The notes under the pieces: model-generated
Seen by the model: the letters and a program-made list of their open reading frames with translations, nothing else
Told to the model about the DNA's origin: nothing
Database searches by the model: none
Source: Paracoccaceae bacterium
GTDB lineage: Bacteria; Pseudomonadota; Alphaproteobacteria; Rhodobacterales; Rhodobacteraceae
Length of the DNA stretch: 40,091 nucleotides
Assembly (NCBI GenBank): GCA_024227755.1
Contig: JAAEUB010000250.1
Span: 1-40,091, forward strand
Reading direction: 5' to 3'
Position numbers and translations under genes: made by a program
Shown: positions 29,055-39,321 of the stretch, piece after piece
Position numbering within the stretch: the stretch's first letter is position 1
How the letters are laid out: every line of letters starts with the position of its first letter

Positions 29055-29762
29055 TTAGTCGCCAACCTCGACCTCGCCGCCACTGCTTTCATTCGCGTCA
29101 ATCTCACTGGCGCCAAACACCTCGACTTGCGCGCCGCTCGATGCATTTGCCACAACTTTAACCGCAGTGATCTCAATATCGGCGCCGCTTGACGCGGTGG
29201 CCTCGGCGCTGTTGCAACTCAAATCTCGCGCATCAATATCCGCACCAGAGCTTGCCTTTACCTCAAGATGGGCGCAGGTGCCGCCCGCCTCAATGCCCGC
29301 ACCAGAGCTGGTATCAAGGGTAACATTGTCCCCTTCCAACCCGAGAAGGTCAAGACTGGCACCGGACGAGGATGTGGCTGAAAAAGCAGGCGAATATGTG
29401 CTGGTAACGGTCACATCAGAACCCGAACTTGCAGCCACCGAGGTGAGTTGCGGCAAGACGACCGAAACATGGGCATTGCCAGAGGTCCATGAAAGAATTG
29501 GTGAAAACCGCGCCAATCCCCTGGCTCTTTGGCTCACGCGCAGGACATCGCCATCAAGTTCAATATCCAACCGTTCCAACGCGCGCCCACTGCCCGTTGC
29601 GGTGACCGAAAAGGCGTCACCGCCGGAAATCTCAACCTCGACCCCGGCGCTTACGTCGACCTGGTCAAACCCACTTAGATCAAAGCTTTGCTCATCCGCC
29701 CAGACGGGCGATGTCGAAACCGCTGTCAGACCCGCCACAAATACCCCCGTTAAAACCCGCAT
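29055..29762 (-). CDS. Secreted DUF2807 (head GIN domain)-like protein
   Basis: Signal peptide, FDLSGFDQVDVSAGVEVEISGGDAFSVTATG, then repeated SSGA-containing turns. Confidence 0.8.
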   Translation of the reverse strand: MRVLTGVFVAGLTAVSTSPVWADEQSFDLSGFDQVDVSAGVEVEISGGDAFSVTATGSGRALERLDIELDGDVLRVSQRARGLARFSPILSWTSGNAHVSVVLPQLTSVAASSGSDVTVTSTYSPAFSATSSSGASLDLLGLEGDNVTLDTSSGAGIEAGGTCAHLEVKASSGADIDARDLSCNSAEATASSGADIEITAVKVVANASSGAQVEVFGASEIDANESSGGEVEVGD

Positions 29763-30015
29763 ATCTTTCCCTTTCAATTCCGACGCGTGATTCGCGTCGC
29801 AATACAGGTATGTTAATAGCCTTCACATTCAAGGGAAAGGTGGTCAGAAATTTCTGAGGCCACTGCTACGCTTGCTGATTGTCGCCCCTTTCGTGTTGAT
29901 TGACATACTTGAATGCTCCGGGCGGAAAATCTGTTACACAACCCTGCGCCGAGCCTTGTGCCGGGCGAAAAATCACCGTTTACTGCGCCAGCACTAAGGG
30001 CTTGGCGGGGGACGC

Positions 30016-30795
30016 ATGAAAATAGCCAGTTTCAACATTAACGGTATCAAAGCACGCCTGCCCGCGCTTTTGGACTGGCTTGACGAAGCCGCCCCTGATG
30101 TGGCGATCTTGCAAGAGATTAAGACCATCGATCAGGGCTTTCCCTGCGAGGTTTTTGAGGACAAGGGATTTAATGTCGTCACCCATGGGCAAAAGAGTTT
30201 TAACGGCGTCGCCATTTTGTCGAAACTGCCACTTGAGGATGTTACCCGTGGGTTGCCGGGTGACGATAACGACGAGCAGGCGCGCTATGTCGAGGCAACC
30301 GTAATGGGCGATGTAGCGGTACGCATTTGCGGGCTGTATCTACCCAATGGTAACCCGGTGCCAGGGCCTAAATATGACTATAAACTGGCCTGGATGGAAA
30401 GATTAAGAAACCGCGCCAAAGATCTGTTATTACAGGAAGAACCTTTCCTTATGGCTGGGGATTATAATATCATTCCGCAAGCCGAAGACGCCGCCCGCCC
30501 AGATGCCTGGCGCGAGGATGCCTTGTTTCGGATGGAAAGCCGTGAAGCGTGGCGGCGCATAGTAAATTTGGGTCTGACCGAGGCCTTCCGAGCCGTCAAC
30601 CCGGTGCCTGAGCAATACACGTTCTGGGATTTTCAGCGCGGTGCCTGGCAGCGTAATGACGGTATTCGTATTGATCACTTTCTGCTGTCGCCTGAATGCG
30701 CGGATATGCTGAAAGATTGCCAGATTGACAAAGAGGTTCGCGGCGGGGAAAAGCCCTCGGACCATGTGCCAATTTGGATAAAGTTAGCAGCGTAA
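30016..30795 (+). CDS. xth: Exodeoxyribonuclease III
   Basis: MKIASFNINGIKARLPALLDWL, LQEIK, GDYNIIP, RIDHFLLSPE, SDHVPIW. Confidence 0.96.
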   Translation: MKIASFNINGIKARLPALLDWLDEAAPDVAILQEIKTIDQGFPCEVFEDKGFNVVTHGQKSFNGVAILSKLPLEDVTRGLPGDDNDEQARYVEATVMGDVAVRICGLYLPNGNPVPGPKYDYKLAWMERLRNRAKDLLLQEEPFLMAGDYNIIPQAEDAARPDAWREDALFRMESREAWRRIVNLGLTEAFRAVNPVPEQYTFWDFQRGAWQRNDGIRIDHFLLSPECADMLKDCQIDKEVRGGEKPSDHVPIWIKLAA

Positions 30796-30804
30796 AGGAC
30801 TGTA

Positions 30805-31743
30805 ATGAACCGTAAAATTATAATTGATACAGATCCGGGGCAAGATGATGCTGTGGCGATCCTGCTGGCCTTGGCCAGCCCTGAGCTGGAAGTTCTGGGG
30901 CTGACTTGTGTGGCCGGGAATGTGCCGCTTGGCCTTACCCAAAAGAACGCCCGTATAGTCTGCGAATTGGCAAAGCGGCCCGATATCAAGGTCTTTTCCG
31001 GCTGTGAAGTGCCGTTAGAGCGCGAACTGGTGACGGCTGAGCATGTGCACGGCAAAACCGGTCTTGATGGCCCGGACCTGCCCGACCCAACCATGGAGCT
31101 GGCAGACGGGCATGCCGTGGATTTCCTGATTGATACCCTGCGCTCGCAACCCTCCGGCAGCGTTACTCTGTGCCCGCTTGGACCTCTGACAAATGTCGCC
31201 ACCGCCTTTACCCGTGCGCCGGACATTGTTGAAAGGGTGCAGGAAATTGTCCTTATGGGTGGCGCCTATTTTGAAGTTGGGAACATAACACCAACGGCAG
31301 AATTCAACATCTATGTAGACCCGGAAGCTGCTGATATTGTGTTTAAATCAGGTGTCACGTTAACGGTGATGCCGCTGGATGTAACCCATAAAGCACTGGT
31401 CACCAAACCACGCAATGACGCCTTTCGCGCGCTGGGCAATGCGGCAGGTATCGCGGTTGCCCAGATGACGGACTTCTTTGAACGCTTTGATCTGGCCAAG
31501 TATGGTTCGGACGGGGCGCCGTTGCATGACCCTTGCGTCACCGCCTATCTGATCCGCCCGGATTTGTTCACAGGGCGGTTTGTCAATGTCGAGATCGAGA
31601 CCGGATCTGAACTGACCCGTGGGATGAGCGTGGCCGATTGGTGGGGCGTTACCGATCGTACGCCCAACGCGACCTTTATCGGCGACATTGATGCTGACGG
31701 TTTTTTTGCGCTGCTGACCGAGCGGCTGGCGCGGCTGCCCTGA
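30805..31743 (+). CDS. Inosine/uridine-preferring nucleoside hydrolase family
   Basis: IIIDTDPGQDDAVAILLA, LCPLGPLTNVATA, EFNIYVDPEAADIVF, HDPCVTAYL. Confidence 0.96.
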   Translation: MNRKIIIDTDPGQDDAVAILLALASPELEVLGLTCVAGNVPLGLTQKNARIVCELAKRPDIKVFSGCEVPLERELVTAEHVHGKTGLDGPDLPDPTMELADGHAVDFLIDTLRSQPSGSVTLCPLGPLTNVATAFTRAPDIVERVQEIVLMGGAYFEVGNITPTAEFNIYVDPEAADIVFKSGVTLTVMPLDVTHKALVTKPRNDAFRALGNAAGIAVAQMTDFFERFDLAKYGSDGAPLHDPCVTAYLIRPDLFTGRFVNVEIETGSELTRGMSVADWWGVTDRTPNATFIGDIDADGFFALLTERLARLP

Positions 31744-31868
31744 ACCACGGGCGTTTCCTATGAGACTTTGCCCGGAGGGCCAGGCAGGCGGCCCAAATCA
31801 CTCAGGTTATTGACCTGACCATTCGCCCGCCCTCGTCCGGCATATCTGCGCGAAACAAGGTTTTAATC

Positions 31869-32519
31869 TCAACGTCGCTTTTTGTTGTCGGATTTGGGGA
31901 AGTACCATTTGTTACCGCGAACGAACTCGGAAATCATGCCAGAAAGGCCAGATTTGTCGCGGCCCCTGAGATAGGCATAACCCGCCCAGGCACTGACAAG
32001 ACCACCACCGGCATTGGCGATCATGTCCAGCATGGTATCATCCAAACCCGATTTTTGCATCGACAGGCCAAGCGAAATGTCCATGAAATACTCAAACACT
32101 TCCCACAAAACACCGATTGTGACTGCGAAGGTAAAGCCGATCAATCCAATCGCCCAGGGCGGGGCAGCATAACGATCCCCTTCGAACATCACCAATGCAA
32201 TGATCACCCCGACCAAACCAAAGCCGATGGCGGATGTGGCGTGCAGGACGACATCCCACCACCAGATTTTCTCATAAAAATCAAAGGCCTCGCCCAGAAA
32301 AAGCGTGGCAAAAAGAAAAAGCACAAGGCCGGCAAAAAAAGCCACAGGCAGGCGAAGCTCATAGCGGTCAGCGACAAAAGCAGGCACCATACTGGCAACA
32401 AGCGTTGAAATCGCGACAAAGCCCATTTGCCAGTTTCGCTCGTACAAAGCGAAGCAAAAGGCACCAATCAGCGTGAGCCAGATCGCGTAGACCAGCCAGG
32501 AGTGACCGCGGTAAAACAT
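31869..32519 (-). CDS. DUF2238 / YjdF-like membrane protein
   Basis: WWWDVVLHATSAIGFGLVGVIIAL...GVLWEVFEYFMD...DTMLDMIANAGGGLVSAWAGY. Confidence 0.85.
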   Translation of the reverse strand: MFYRGHSWLVYAIWLTLIGAFCFALYERNWQMGFVAISTLVASMVPAFVADRYELRLPVAFFAGLVLFLFATLFLGEAFDFYEKIWWWDVVLHATSAIGFGLVGVIIALVMFEGDRYAAPPWAIGLIGFTFAVTIGVLWEVFEYFMDISLGLSMQKSGLDDTMLDMIANAGGGLVSAWAGYAYLRGRDKSGLSGMISEFVRGNKWYFPKSDNKKRR

Positions 32520-32593
32520 ACCTTAGACATATGCGGGTATTCACCGGGGTTCAATTCCTGCCGCTCAATGCCCATATATATTACAAAGAAGGA

Positions 32594-33286
32594 ATGCTTA
32601 TGCGGCTTGCGACATATAACATGCGAAAAGCAATCGGTCTGGATCGCAGGCGTGATGCGGGTCGGATTCTAGATGTTATCAACGCTCTTGAGGCGGACGT
32701 GGTGGTATTGCAGGAGGCCGACAGGCGGCTTGGACCACGCCCATCCGCCCTCCCCCATGCTCTACTTGAAGGCCACAGCGATTTTGTCCCCGCCCATCTG
32801 GCGGAAAACCATGTCTCGCTAGGCTTTCACGGCAATGCGATCCTGGTCCGGCGCGGGATTAAGGTCGCGGCTGCTAAACGCATTGACCTGCCCGGATTAG
32901 AGCCGCGCGGCGCGGTCTCGGTGGAAATTGGCGGTGTTTTGCGGGTGGTCGGGGTGCATCTTGGCCTGATGCGTCGCCACAGGAGGGCACAGATTGGTCA
33001 GATCAAGCGGGCGCTGAATGGCGTGGATATGCCCACCGCCATTCTAGGTGATTTCAACGAATGGTCGCCCTATCAGGGGCTTGAGGGGTTGGCCGAGGGG
33101 TTCACCTTGCACGCACCCGGCCGATCATACCACGCCGCACGCCCGGTTGCAGCCCTGGACCGGGTGGCCCTGAGCCACGGGCTGGAATTGCGTGACGCTG
33201 GCGTTGAAGAAGACGGCCAGGCGCGCATCGCATCGGATCACTTGCCGGTTTGGGTGGATGTAATGATAGAAGCCGCCCCCGAATAA
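32594..33286 (+). CDS. Endonuclease/exonuclease/phosphatase family protein
   Basis: RLATYNMRKAIGLDRRRD...VVVLQEADRR...ILGDFNEW...ALDRVAL...ASDHLPVWVDV. Confidence 0.9.
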   Translation: MLMRLATYNMRKAIGLDRRRDAGRILDVINALEADVVVLQEADRRLGPRPSALPHALLEGHSDFVPAHLAENHVSLGFHGNAILVRRGIKVAAAKRIDLPGLEPRGAVSVEIGGVLRVVGVHLGLMRRHRRAQIGQIKRALNGVDMPTAILGDFNEWSPYQGLEGLAEGFTLHAPGRSYHAARPVAALDRVALSHGLELRDAGVEEDGQARIASDHLPVWVDVMIEAAPE

Positions 33287-33355
33287 GGCAGGTTGTGCCT
33301 TTCACGCCACCGCCGGCGCGTGCTAGATACGCACGAAAACCAGCCCGAGGCCAAA

Positions 33356-34615
33356 ATGTCTTTCCTGCAAATCGCATCCCTTTTAATCGTGCTGGCCGGT
33401 GCGTTCGGCGCAATCAATTACCTTGTTTTACGCCTGCCCAGCGCCATTGGCATTCTGGTGGTGGCGCTGGTGGCGTCAATTGCGGTGATGGGGGTAGACG
33501 CCCTCTGGCCCGTCCTTGGCATCGCTGATGAGGTGCGCGCAGTGGTTACCTCAATCGACTTTTCCGACGCTCTTTTGGAGGGCATGCTGGGGCTTTTGTT
33601 GTTTGCTGGCGCATTGCACGTGAAAATTGCCGATCTCAAAGCCCAGTGGAAGGTGGTTTTTCTGATGGCGACCATGGGTGTCGCCCTGTCGACAATGGTG
33701 GTCGGGGTCGGTTTCAGCTGGCTGACCGGGATGCCGCTGATGATCGCACTGGTTTTCGGGGCTTTGATTTCACCCACCGACCCGGTGGCGGTGCTGGGGG
33801 TCCTGCGCGAGGCATCTTTGCAAAAGACTTTAGAAACCAAGATCGCGGGAGAGAGCCTTTTCAATGACGGGGTTGGCTATGTTGTTTTCCTTGTGCTGGT
33901 CGGGCTGGCCTTTCCACATGCCGGCGGGCACGGCGAGGCCGAGGGCTCGCAATTGACTGCGGCCACGCGCCTGTTCTTTCAAGAAGCCGTGGGCGGGGCC
34001 ATGCTGGGCGTGGTGCTGGGCTGGCTGACATTTCGGGTAATGCGGCTGATTGATGATTATTCACTTGAGGTTCTGATCACGCTGGGCCTGGCCTTTGGCG
34101 GCTATGAGCTGGCGGTGGCAATGCATGTATCGGCGCCGATCATGGCGGTTTCGGCGGGATTGCTGATCGGCGACGTGGGCGCGCGCCATGGGATGAGCGA
34201 AGAGACACGCAAATATGTCGACGCGTTCTGGAAACTGATCGACGAGGTATTGAACGCCGTCCTTTTCCTGATGATCGGATTTGAGGTCTTTGCGGTTGCC
34301 TTCACCATGGATAATGTCACCGCAGGCGTCGCGGCGATTGCGCTGGCGTTGGTGGCACGCCTTGTGGCGGTTGCGGTGCCGGTAATGATCCTGCGTCCGT
34401 TCCGCGACTTTTCCAGGGGCGTGGTGCCGATCATGACATGGGGCGGGCTAAAGGGCGGTATCTCAGTCGCGCTGGCCTTGTCCTTGCCCGAGGGCGAATG
34501 GAAGCCTCTGATCCTGACTGCGACTTATATCGTGGTGATCTTCTCGATCATCGTGCAGGGTCTGACGGTTGCCCCGCTGGCCAACCGCATTGGCCGCGAA
34601 CCGGATCTGATGTGA
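33356..34615 (+). CDS. CPA1-family Na+/H+ antiporter
   Basis: Multiple TM segments, ALISPTDPVAVLGVLREA, AGESLFNDGVGYVVF, TWGGLKGGISVALALSLP. Confidence 0.94.
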   Translation: MSFLQIASLLIVLAGAFGAINYLVLRLPSAIGILVVALVASIAVMGVDALWPVLGIADEVRAVVTSIDFSDALLEGMLGLLLFAGALHVKIADLKAQWKVVFLMATMGVALSTMVVGVGFSWLTGMPLMIALVFGALISPTDPVAVLGVLREASLQKTLETKIAGESLFNDGVGYVVFLVLVGLAFPHAGGHGEAEGSQLTAATRLFFQEAVGGAMLGVVLGWLTFRVMRLIDDYSLEVLITLGLAFGGYELAVAMHVSAPIMAVSAGLLIGDVGARHGMSEETRKYVDAFWKLIDEVLNAVLFLMIGFEVFAVAFTMDNVTAGVAAIALALVARLVAVAVPVMILRPFRDFSRGVVPIMTWGGLKGGISVALALSLPEGEWKPLILTATYIVVIFSIIVQGLTVAPLANRIGREPDLM

Positions 34616-34752
34616 TGCAGGCCTTTGTTTTGCTTTTACGCGGCATCAATGCCGGCGGATTTTCCAGATTAGCAGATTTTCCAACCAGACCTCGGGGCAA
34701 ATTTCGATGTGGAACAGGATTTTCTGTTCCGTCCCCGCGCTCCATCGGTTAA
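34615..34752 (+). pseudogene. Probable truncated DUF1697 gene remnant
   Basis: MQAFVLLLRGINAGG resembles the DUF1697 N-terminus (xYVALLRGINVGG); only about 45 codons remain; start overlaps the antiporter stop (ATGTGATG). Confidence 0.6.
34711..34730. promoter_or_regulatory. Inverted repeat upstream of the fur/mur-like gene
   Basis: GGAACAG-GATTTT-CTGTTCC, 7-bp perfect arms, 46 nt before the start codon. Confidence 0.5.
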
Positions 34753-34776
34753 AATCCGGAACCAGACGGGGCGATA

Positions 34777-35196
34777 ATGAAAAAAACCATCCTGAATAAA
34801 TGCGAGGCCAAGGGCCTGCGGCTGACCGGGCAACGCCGGGTTATCGCGCAGGTATTGGAAACCGCACATGAAAGCCACCCGGATGTCGAGGCTTTGCACC
34901 AATTGGTCACCGAAATTGACCCAAGCATTTCCATCGCCACGGTTTATCGCACGGTGAAACTGTTCGAGGAAGCGGGTATTTTACTGCGCTATGAATTTGC
35001 CGATGGGCGCGCGCGCTATGAAAGTGCGGATCGCGATCACCATGACCACCTGATTGACCTGAATTCCGGCGAGGTGATTGAGTTTTTTGACCCCGAGATC
35101 GAAGCCCTGCAGGAAAAAATCGCTGAAAAACTGGGCTATAAAATTAAAGACCACCGGTTAGAGCTTTACGGCGTGCCGCTTAAAAAACGACTATAG
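34777..35196 (+). CDS. Fur-family transcriptional regulator (alphaproteobacterial Fur/Mur type)
   Basis: GLRLTGQRRVIAQVLE, SISIATVYRTVKLFEEAGIL, DHHDHLIDLNSGEVIEF; no C-terminal CxxC pairs. Confidence 0.92.
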   Translation: MKKTILNKCEAKGLRLTGQRRVIAQVLETAHESHPDVEALHQLVTEIDPSISIATVYRTVKLFEEAGILLRYEFADGRARYESADRDHHDHLIDLNSGEVIEFFDPEIEALQEKIAEKLGYKIKDHRLELYGVPLKKRL

Positions 35197-35205
35197 GCGG
35201 ACGCG

Positions 35206-36069
35206 ATGGAAAATCTTCGCGCCATCGCGCTTATGATCACGGCAATGGTGTTTTTCACCCTTGGTGATATGGCGATCAAACTGGCCACGCACTCGATCCC
35301 AACCGGGCAGATACTGGCAACCTTGGGTTTTTTTGGCGGGCTGACCCTTGGCCTTATTACCCACCTGAAAGGTCACAGGATATTAGCTGCTGATTTCCTG
35401 CGGCCCGAAGTTATCTGGCGTAATTTGAGCGAGATTGCCGGCACGCTTTGCATGGTTACCGCCCTGTCGCTGGTCGATCTTTCAACCGTGGCGGCGATAT
35501 TGCAGGCAACGCCCCTGGCGGTCACGTTGGGTGCTGCGGTGATATTGCGTGAACATGTGGGCTGGCGGCGCTGGTCGGCCACCCTCGTGGGTTTTGTCGG
35601 GGTGCTGATCATCATGCGCCCCGGTCTGGCGGGCTTTGAGCTTGAAACGCTGTGGGCGCTGGCGGCGATGATCGGCCTTTCGATGCGCGATTTGTCGACC
35701 AGACTGGTACCACGCACCATCCCGACCCTGCGTATTGCCACTTACGGCATGACAATGCTGCTGCCCGCCGGGCTGATGCTGTTGGCTTTCGGGCAGGACA
35801 TACACCCGATGGGTCTTTCGGTAACTGCCTTGATGGCGTTGACTGTGGCGGTGGGGGTGGCTGGCTATGTCTCGATCACCGCAGCCATGCGTATGGGCGA
35901 GGTTTCGGTTGTGGCACCATTTCGCTATTCCCGGATCATTTTCGCGCTGGCCGTTGGCGCTTTGGTCTTTGGCGAACGTCCCGACGGCTGGACATTGCTG
36001 GGTGCGGCCATAACCGTTCTGGCCGGGCTCTATATTTTCATGCGTGAAGGCCGCAAAGCGACCCAGTAA
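35206..36069 (+). CDS. DMT-superfamily (EamA) transporter
   Basis: Ten hydrophobic segments in two EamA halves, e.g. ATPLAVTLGAAVILREHVGWRRWSATLVGFVGVLIIMRPG. Confidence 0.92.
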   Translation: MENLRAIALMITAMVFFTLGDMAIKLATHSIPTGQILATLGFFGGLTLGLITHLKGHRILAADFLRPEVIWRNLSEIAGTLCMVTALSLVDLSTVAAILQATPLAVTLGAAVILREHVGWRRWSATLVGFVGVLIIMRPGLAGFELETLWALAAMIGLSMRDLSTRLVPRTIPTLRIATYGMTMLLPAGLMLLAFGQDIHPMGLSVTALMALTVAVGVAGYVSITAAMRMGEVSVVAPFRYSRIIFALAVGALVFGERPDGWTLLGAAITVLAGLYIFMREGRKATQ

Positions 36070-36233
36070 GCACCACACGGCCGACAGGGTATTTCGATGG
36101 TTTTGCCTTGCCAAGCAGTTTGGCAAAGTCCAGTCTTGCGCCAGAGTTCGCGAATGAAATGCCTGACCCGGCCAGCGATCGCCGCCCTATACGCGCGCTC
36201 CTTCCCCGGGCCGATGTATAAGGAAGCACGCCC

Positions 36234-36710
36234 TTGCAACCCGTGAGAGAACCACTGATCGAAAAGCTTCAGATCGTCATTCACTGGGCGGTGCGTATCC
36301 TGGCGATCCTGATGGTGATCGTTATCGTCATGGGCGTGGTCGATGTGGCTTGGACCCTTTATAAAAAGGTGATGGAGCCCCCCGAATATATTCTGACGAT
36401 CAGCGACATGCTGGCAACTTTCGGAGCGTTCATGGCGGTCCTGATTGCAATCGAGATATTCATCAACATCACCGTCTACCTTCGTGACGACGTCATCCAT
36501 GTCAGGATCGTCATGGCAACCGCCCTGATGGCAATTGCGCGAAAAGTAATTATCCTTGATCTCAACAAGATTGGATCAGAATACCTTTGGGGTATCGCGG
36601 CGGTCGTTTTTTCAATTTCCATCGGCTATTGGCTGGTCGTCACCATGCCGCCATTCGGCGCGGCCGCAAAAAAAGCCGAAGGTGAAAACGACGACGACGC
36701 CCACCTTTAG
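36234..36710 (+). CDS. PsiE-family (phosphate-starvation-inducible) membrane protein
   Basis: Four TM segments; FGAFMAVLIAIEIFINITVYLRDDVIHVRIVMATALMAIARKVIILD signature. Confidence 0.88.
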   Translation: MQPVREPLIEKLQIVIHWAVRILAILMVIVIVMGVVDVAWTLYKKVMEPPEYILTISDMLATFGAFMAVLIAIEIFINITVYLRDDVIHVRIVMATALMAIARKVIILDLNKIGSEYLWGIAAVVFSISIGYWLVVTMPPFGAAAKKAEGENDDDAHL

Positions 36711-36729
36711 GGCACCTATACGCAGGTGA

Positions 36730-38097
<1,368 letters not shown>

Positions 38098-38120
38098 AGC
38101 GTACCGCCCGAAACAGGCTC

Positions 38121-38165
38121 CAAGCGGTTTCGAAACCGCTTGCTGAAGGCCCTTCGAAGCAGCCT
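38121..38165. repeat. Two consecutive palindromes downstream of eno
   Basis: Perfect 22-bp CAAGCGGTTTCGAAACCGCTTG followed by TGCT-GAAGG-C-CCTTC-GA-AGCA. Confidence 0.75.
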
Positions 38166-38179
38166 GCAACCTGTGGTGG

Positions 38180-38196
38180 TCGGTAAAATTTACCGA
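38180..38196. promoter_or_regulatory. Candidate operator upstream of the TRAP operon
   Basis: TCGGTAAAATTTACCGA, 8+1+8 palindrome, 75 bp before the dctP start. Confidence 0.55.
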
Positions 38197-38271
38197 TAAA
38201 TCAAATTTTTGCTGGACCTGTCGCCCTTCTGCGTTAACCTGCCCGGATAAAACACCACCCGGGAGGAAAAA

Positions 38272-39279
38272 ATGAGAAATTTCACCACAAAACTGGCCGT
38301 GGCCGCACTTGCCACCGCCGTTGCCACCGAAGCCATGGCGACCGAATGGAACGTATCGCTATGGGGCAAACGCCGCGCCTTCACTGAACATGTCGAAAAG
38401 CTGGCCGAGCTTATTTCGGAAAAGACCGGCGGCGAATTTACTCTCAATATCTCATACGGTGGTCTGTCCAAGAACCGCGAGAACCTTGACGGCATCTCAA
38501 TCGGAGCCTTTGAGATGGCGCAGTTTTGTGCCGGTTACCACCGCGACAAGAACCCAACCATCACCGTGCTTGAATTACCTTTCCTCGGCGTCAATACGCT
38601 GGAAGAAGAAGTGGCGGTCAGCCATGCGGTTTACGCCCATCCAGCTGTTCAGGCGGACCTTGCGCGCTGGAATGCGCGACTTTTGATGACCAGCCCGATG
38701 CCGCAATACAACATCGTCGGTACTGGCGATGCGCGCAGCACACTGGCATCATTTGACGGTATGCGCGTACGTGCTACCGGCGGGGTTGGCAAAGCCTTTG
38801 CAGCGGTTGGCGCGGTGCCCACATCCGTGACAGCGACCGAGGCATATAACGCGATGGAATCAGGTGTGGTCGACACGGTTGCCTTTGCTCAACACGCGCA
38901 TTTCGCCTTCCGCACCATTGATCTGGCGACCTGGTGGACGGAAAACCTCAACCCCGGCACAGTGAACTGCCCTGTGGTGGTCAACAGCGACGCCTATGAT
39001 GCGCTCTCGGACGCCGAACGTTCCGCCCTCGACAGTTCAGTTGACGAGGCTATCGCGCATTACCTGGCCAATTACGGTGCGCTTTTGGACAAGTGGGAAA
39101 GCGTGCTGGCCGAAAAAGGCGTAGCCAAGGTCACTATTTCGGATGATGATCTGGCGGCCTTCCGAGCTGCTGCCGCTGATCCGATCCGCGAAACCTGGAT
39201 TGCTGATATGAGCGCCCAGGGTCTTCCCGCACAAGAGCTTTACGATCTGGTACAAAGCACTCTGGCCGATATGCGCTGA
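38272..39279 (+). CDS. TRAP transporter substrate-binding protein (DctP family)
   Basis: Signal peptide; FEMAQFCAGYH, FLGVNTLEEEVAVSHAVY, MRVRATGGVGKAFAAVGAVPTSVTATEAYNAMESGVVDTV. Confidence 0.93.
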   Translation: MRNFTTKLAVAALATAVATEAMATEWNVSLWGKRRAFTEHVEKLAELISEKTGGEFTLNISYGGLSKNRENLDGISIGAFEMAQFCAGYHRDKNPTITVLELPFLGVNTLEEEVAVSHAVYAHPAVQADLARWNARLLMTSPMPQYNIVGTGDARSTLASFDGMRVRATGGVGKAFAAVGAVPTSVTATEAYNAMESGVVDTVAFAQHAHFAFRTIDLATWWTENLNPGTVNCPVVVNSDAYDALSDAERSALDSSVDEAIAHYLANYGALLDKWESVLAEKGVAKVTISDDDLAAFRAAAADPIRETWIADMSAQGLPAQELYDLVQSTLADMR

Positions 39280-39321
39280 GAAACCGGCCGCCCCGGCCCG
39301 TCCGGGGTGGCCTCACATGCC

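Noticed and set aside
31802-31818. TCAGGT-TATTG-ACCTGA inverted repeat between convergent genes
   Set aside because: Only 6-bp arms, no U tract; too weak to call a terminator or operator
36105-36125. TTGCCAA-GCAGT-TTGGCAA inverted repeat before psiE
   Set aside because: Short arms and no supporting context; probably chance or a minor structure
35482-36126. 214-aa minus-strand ORF
   Set aside because: Antisense to the EamA transporter, His/Gln-rich shadow translation
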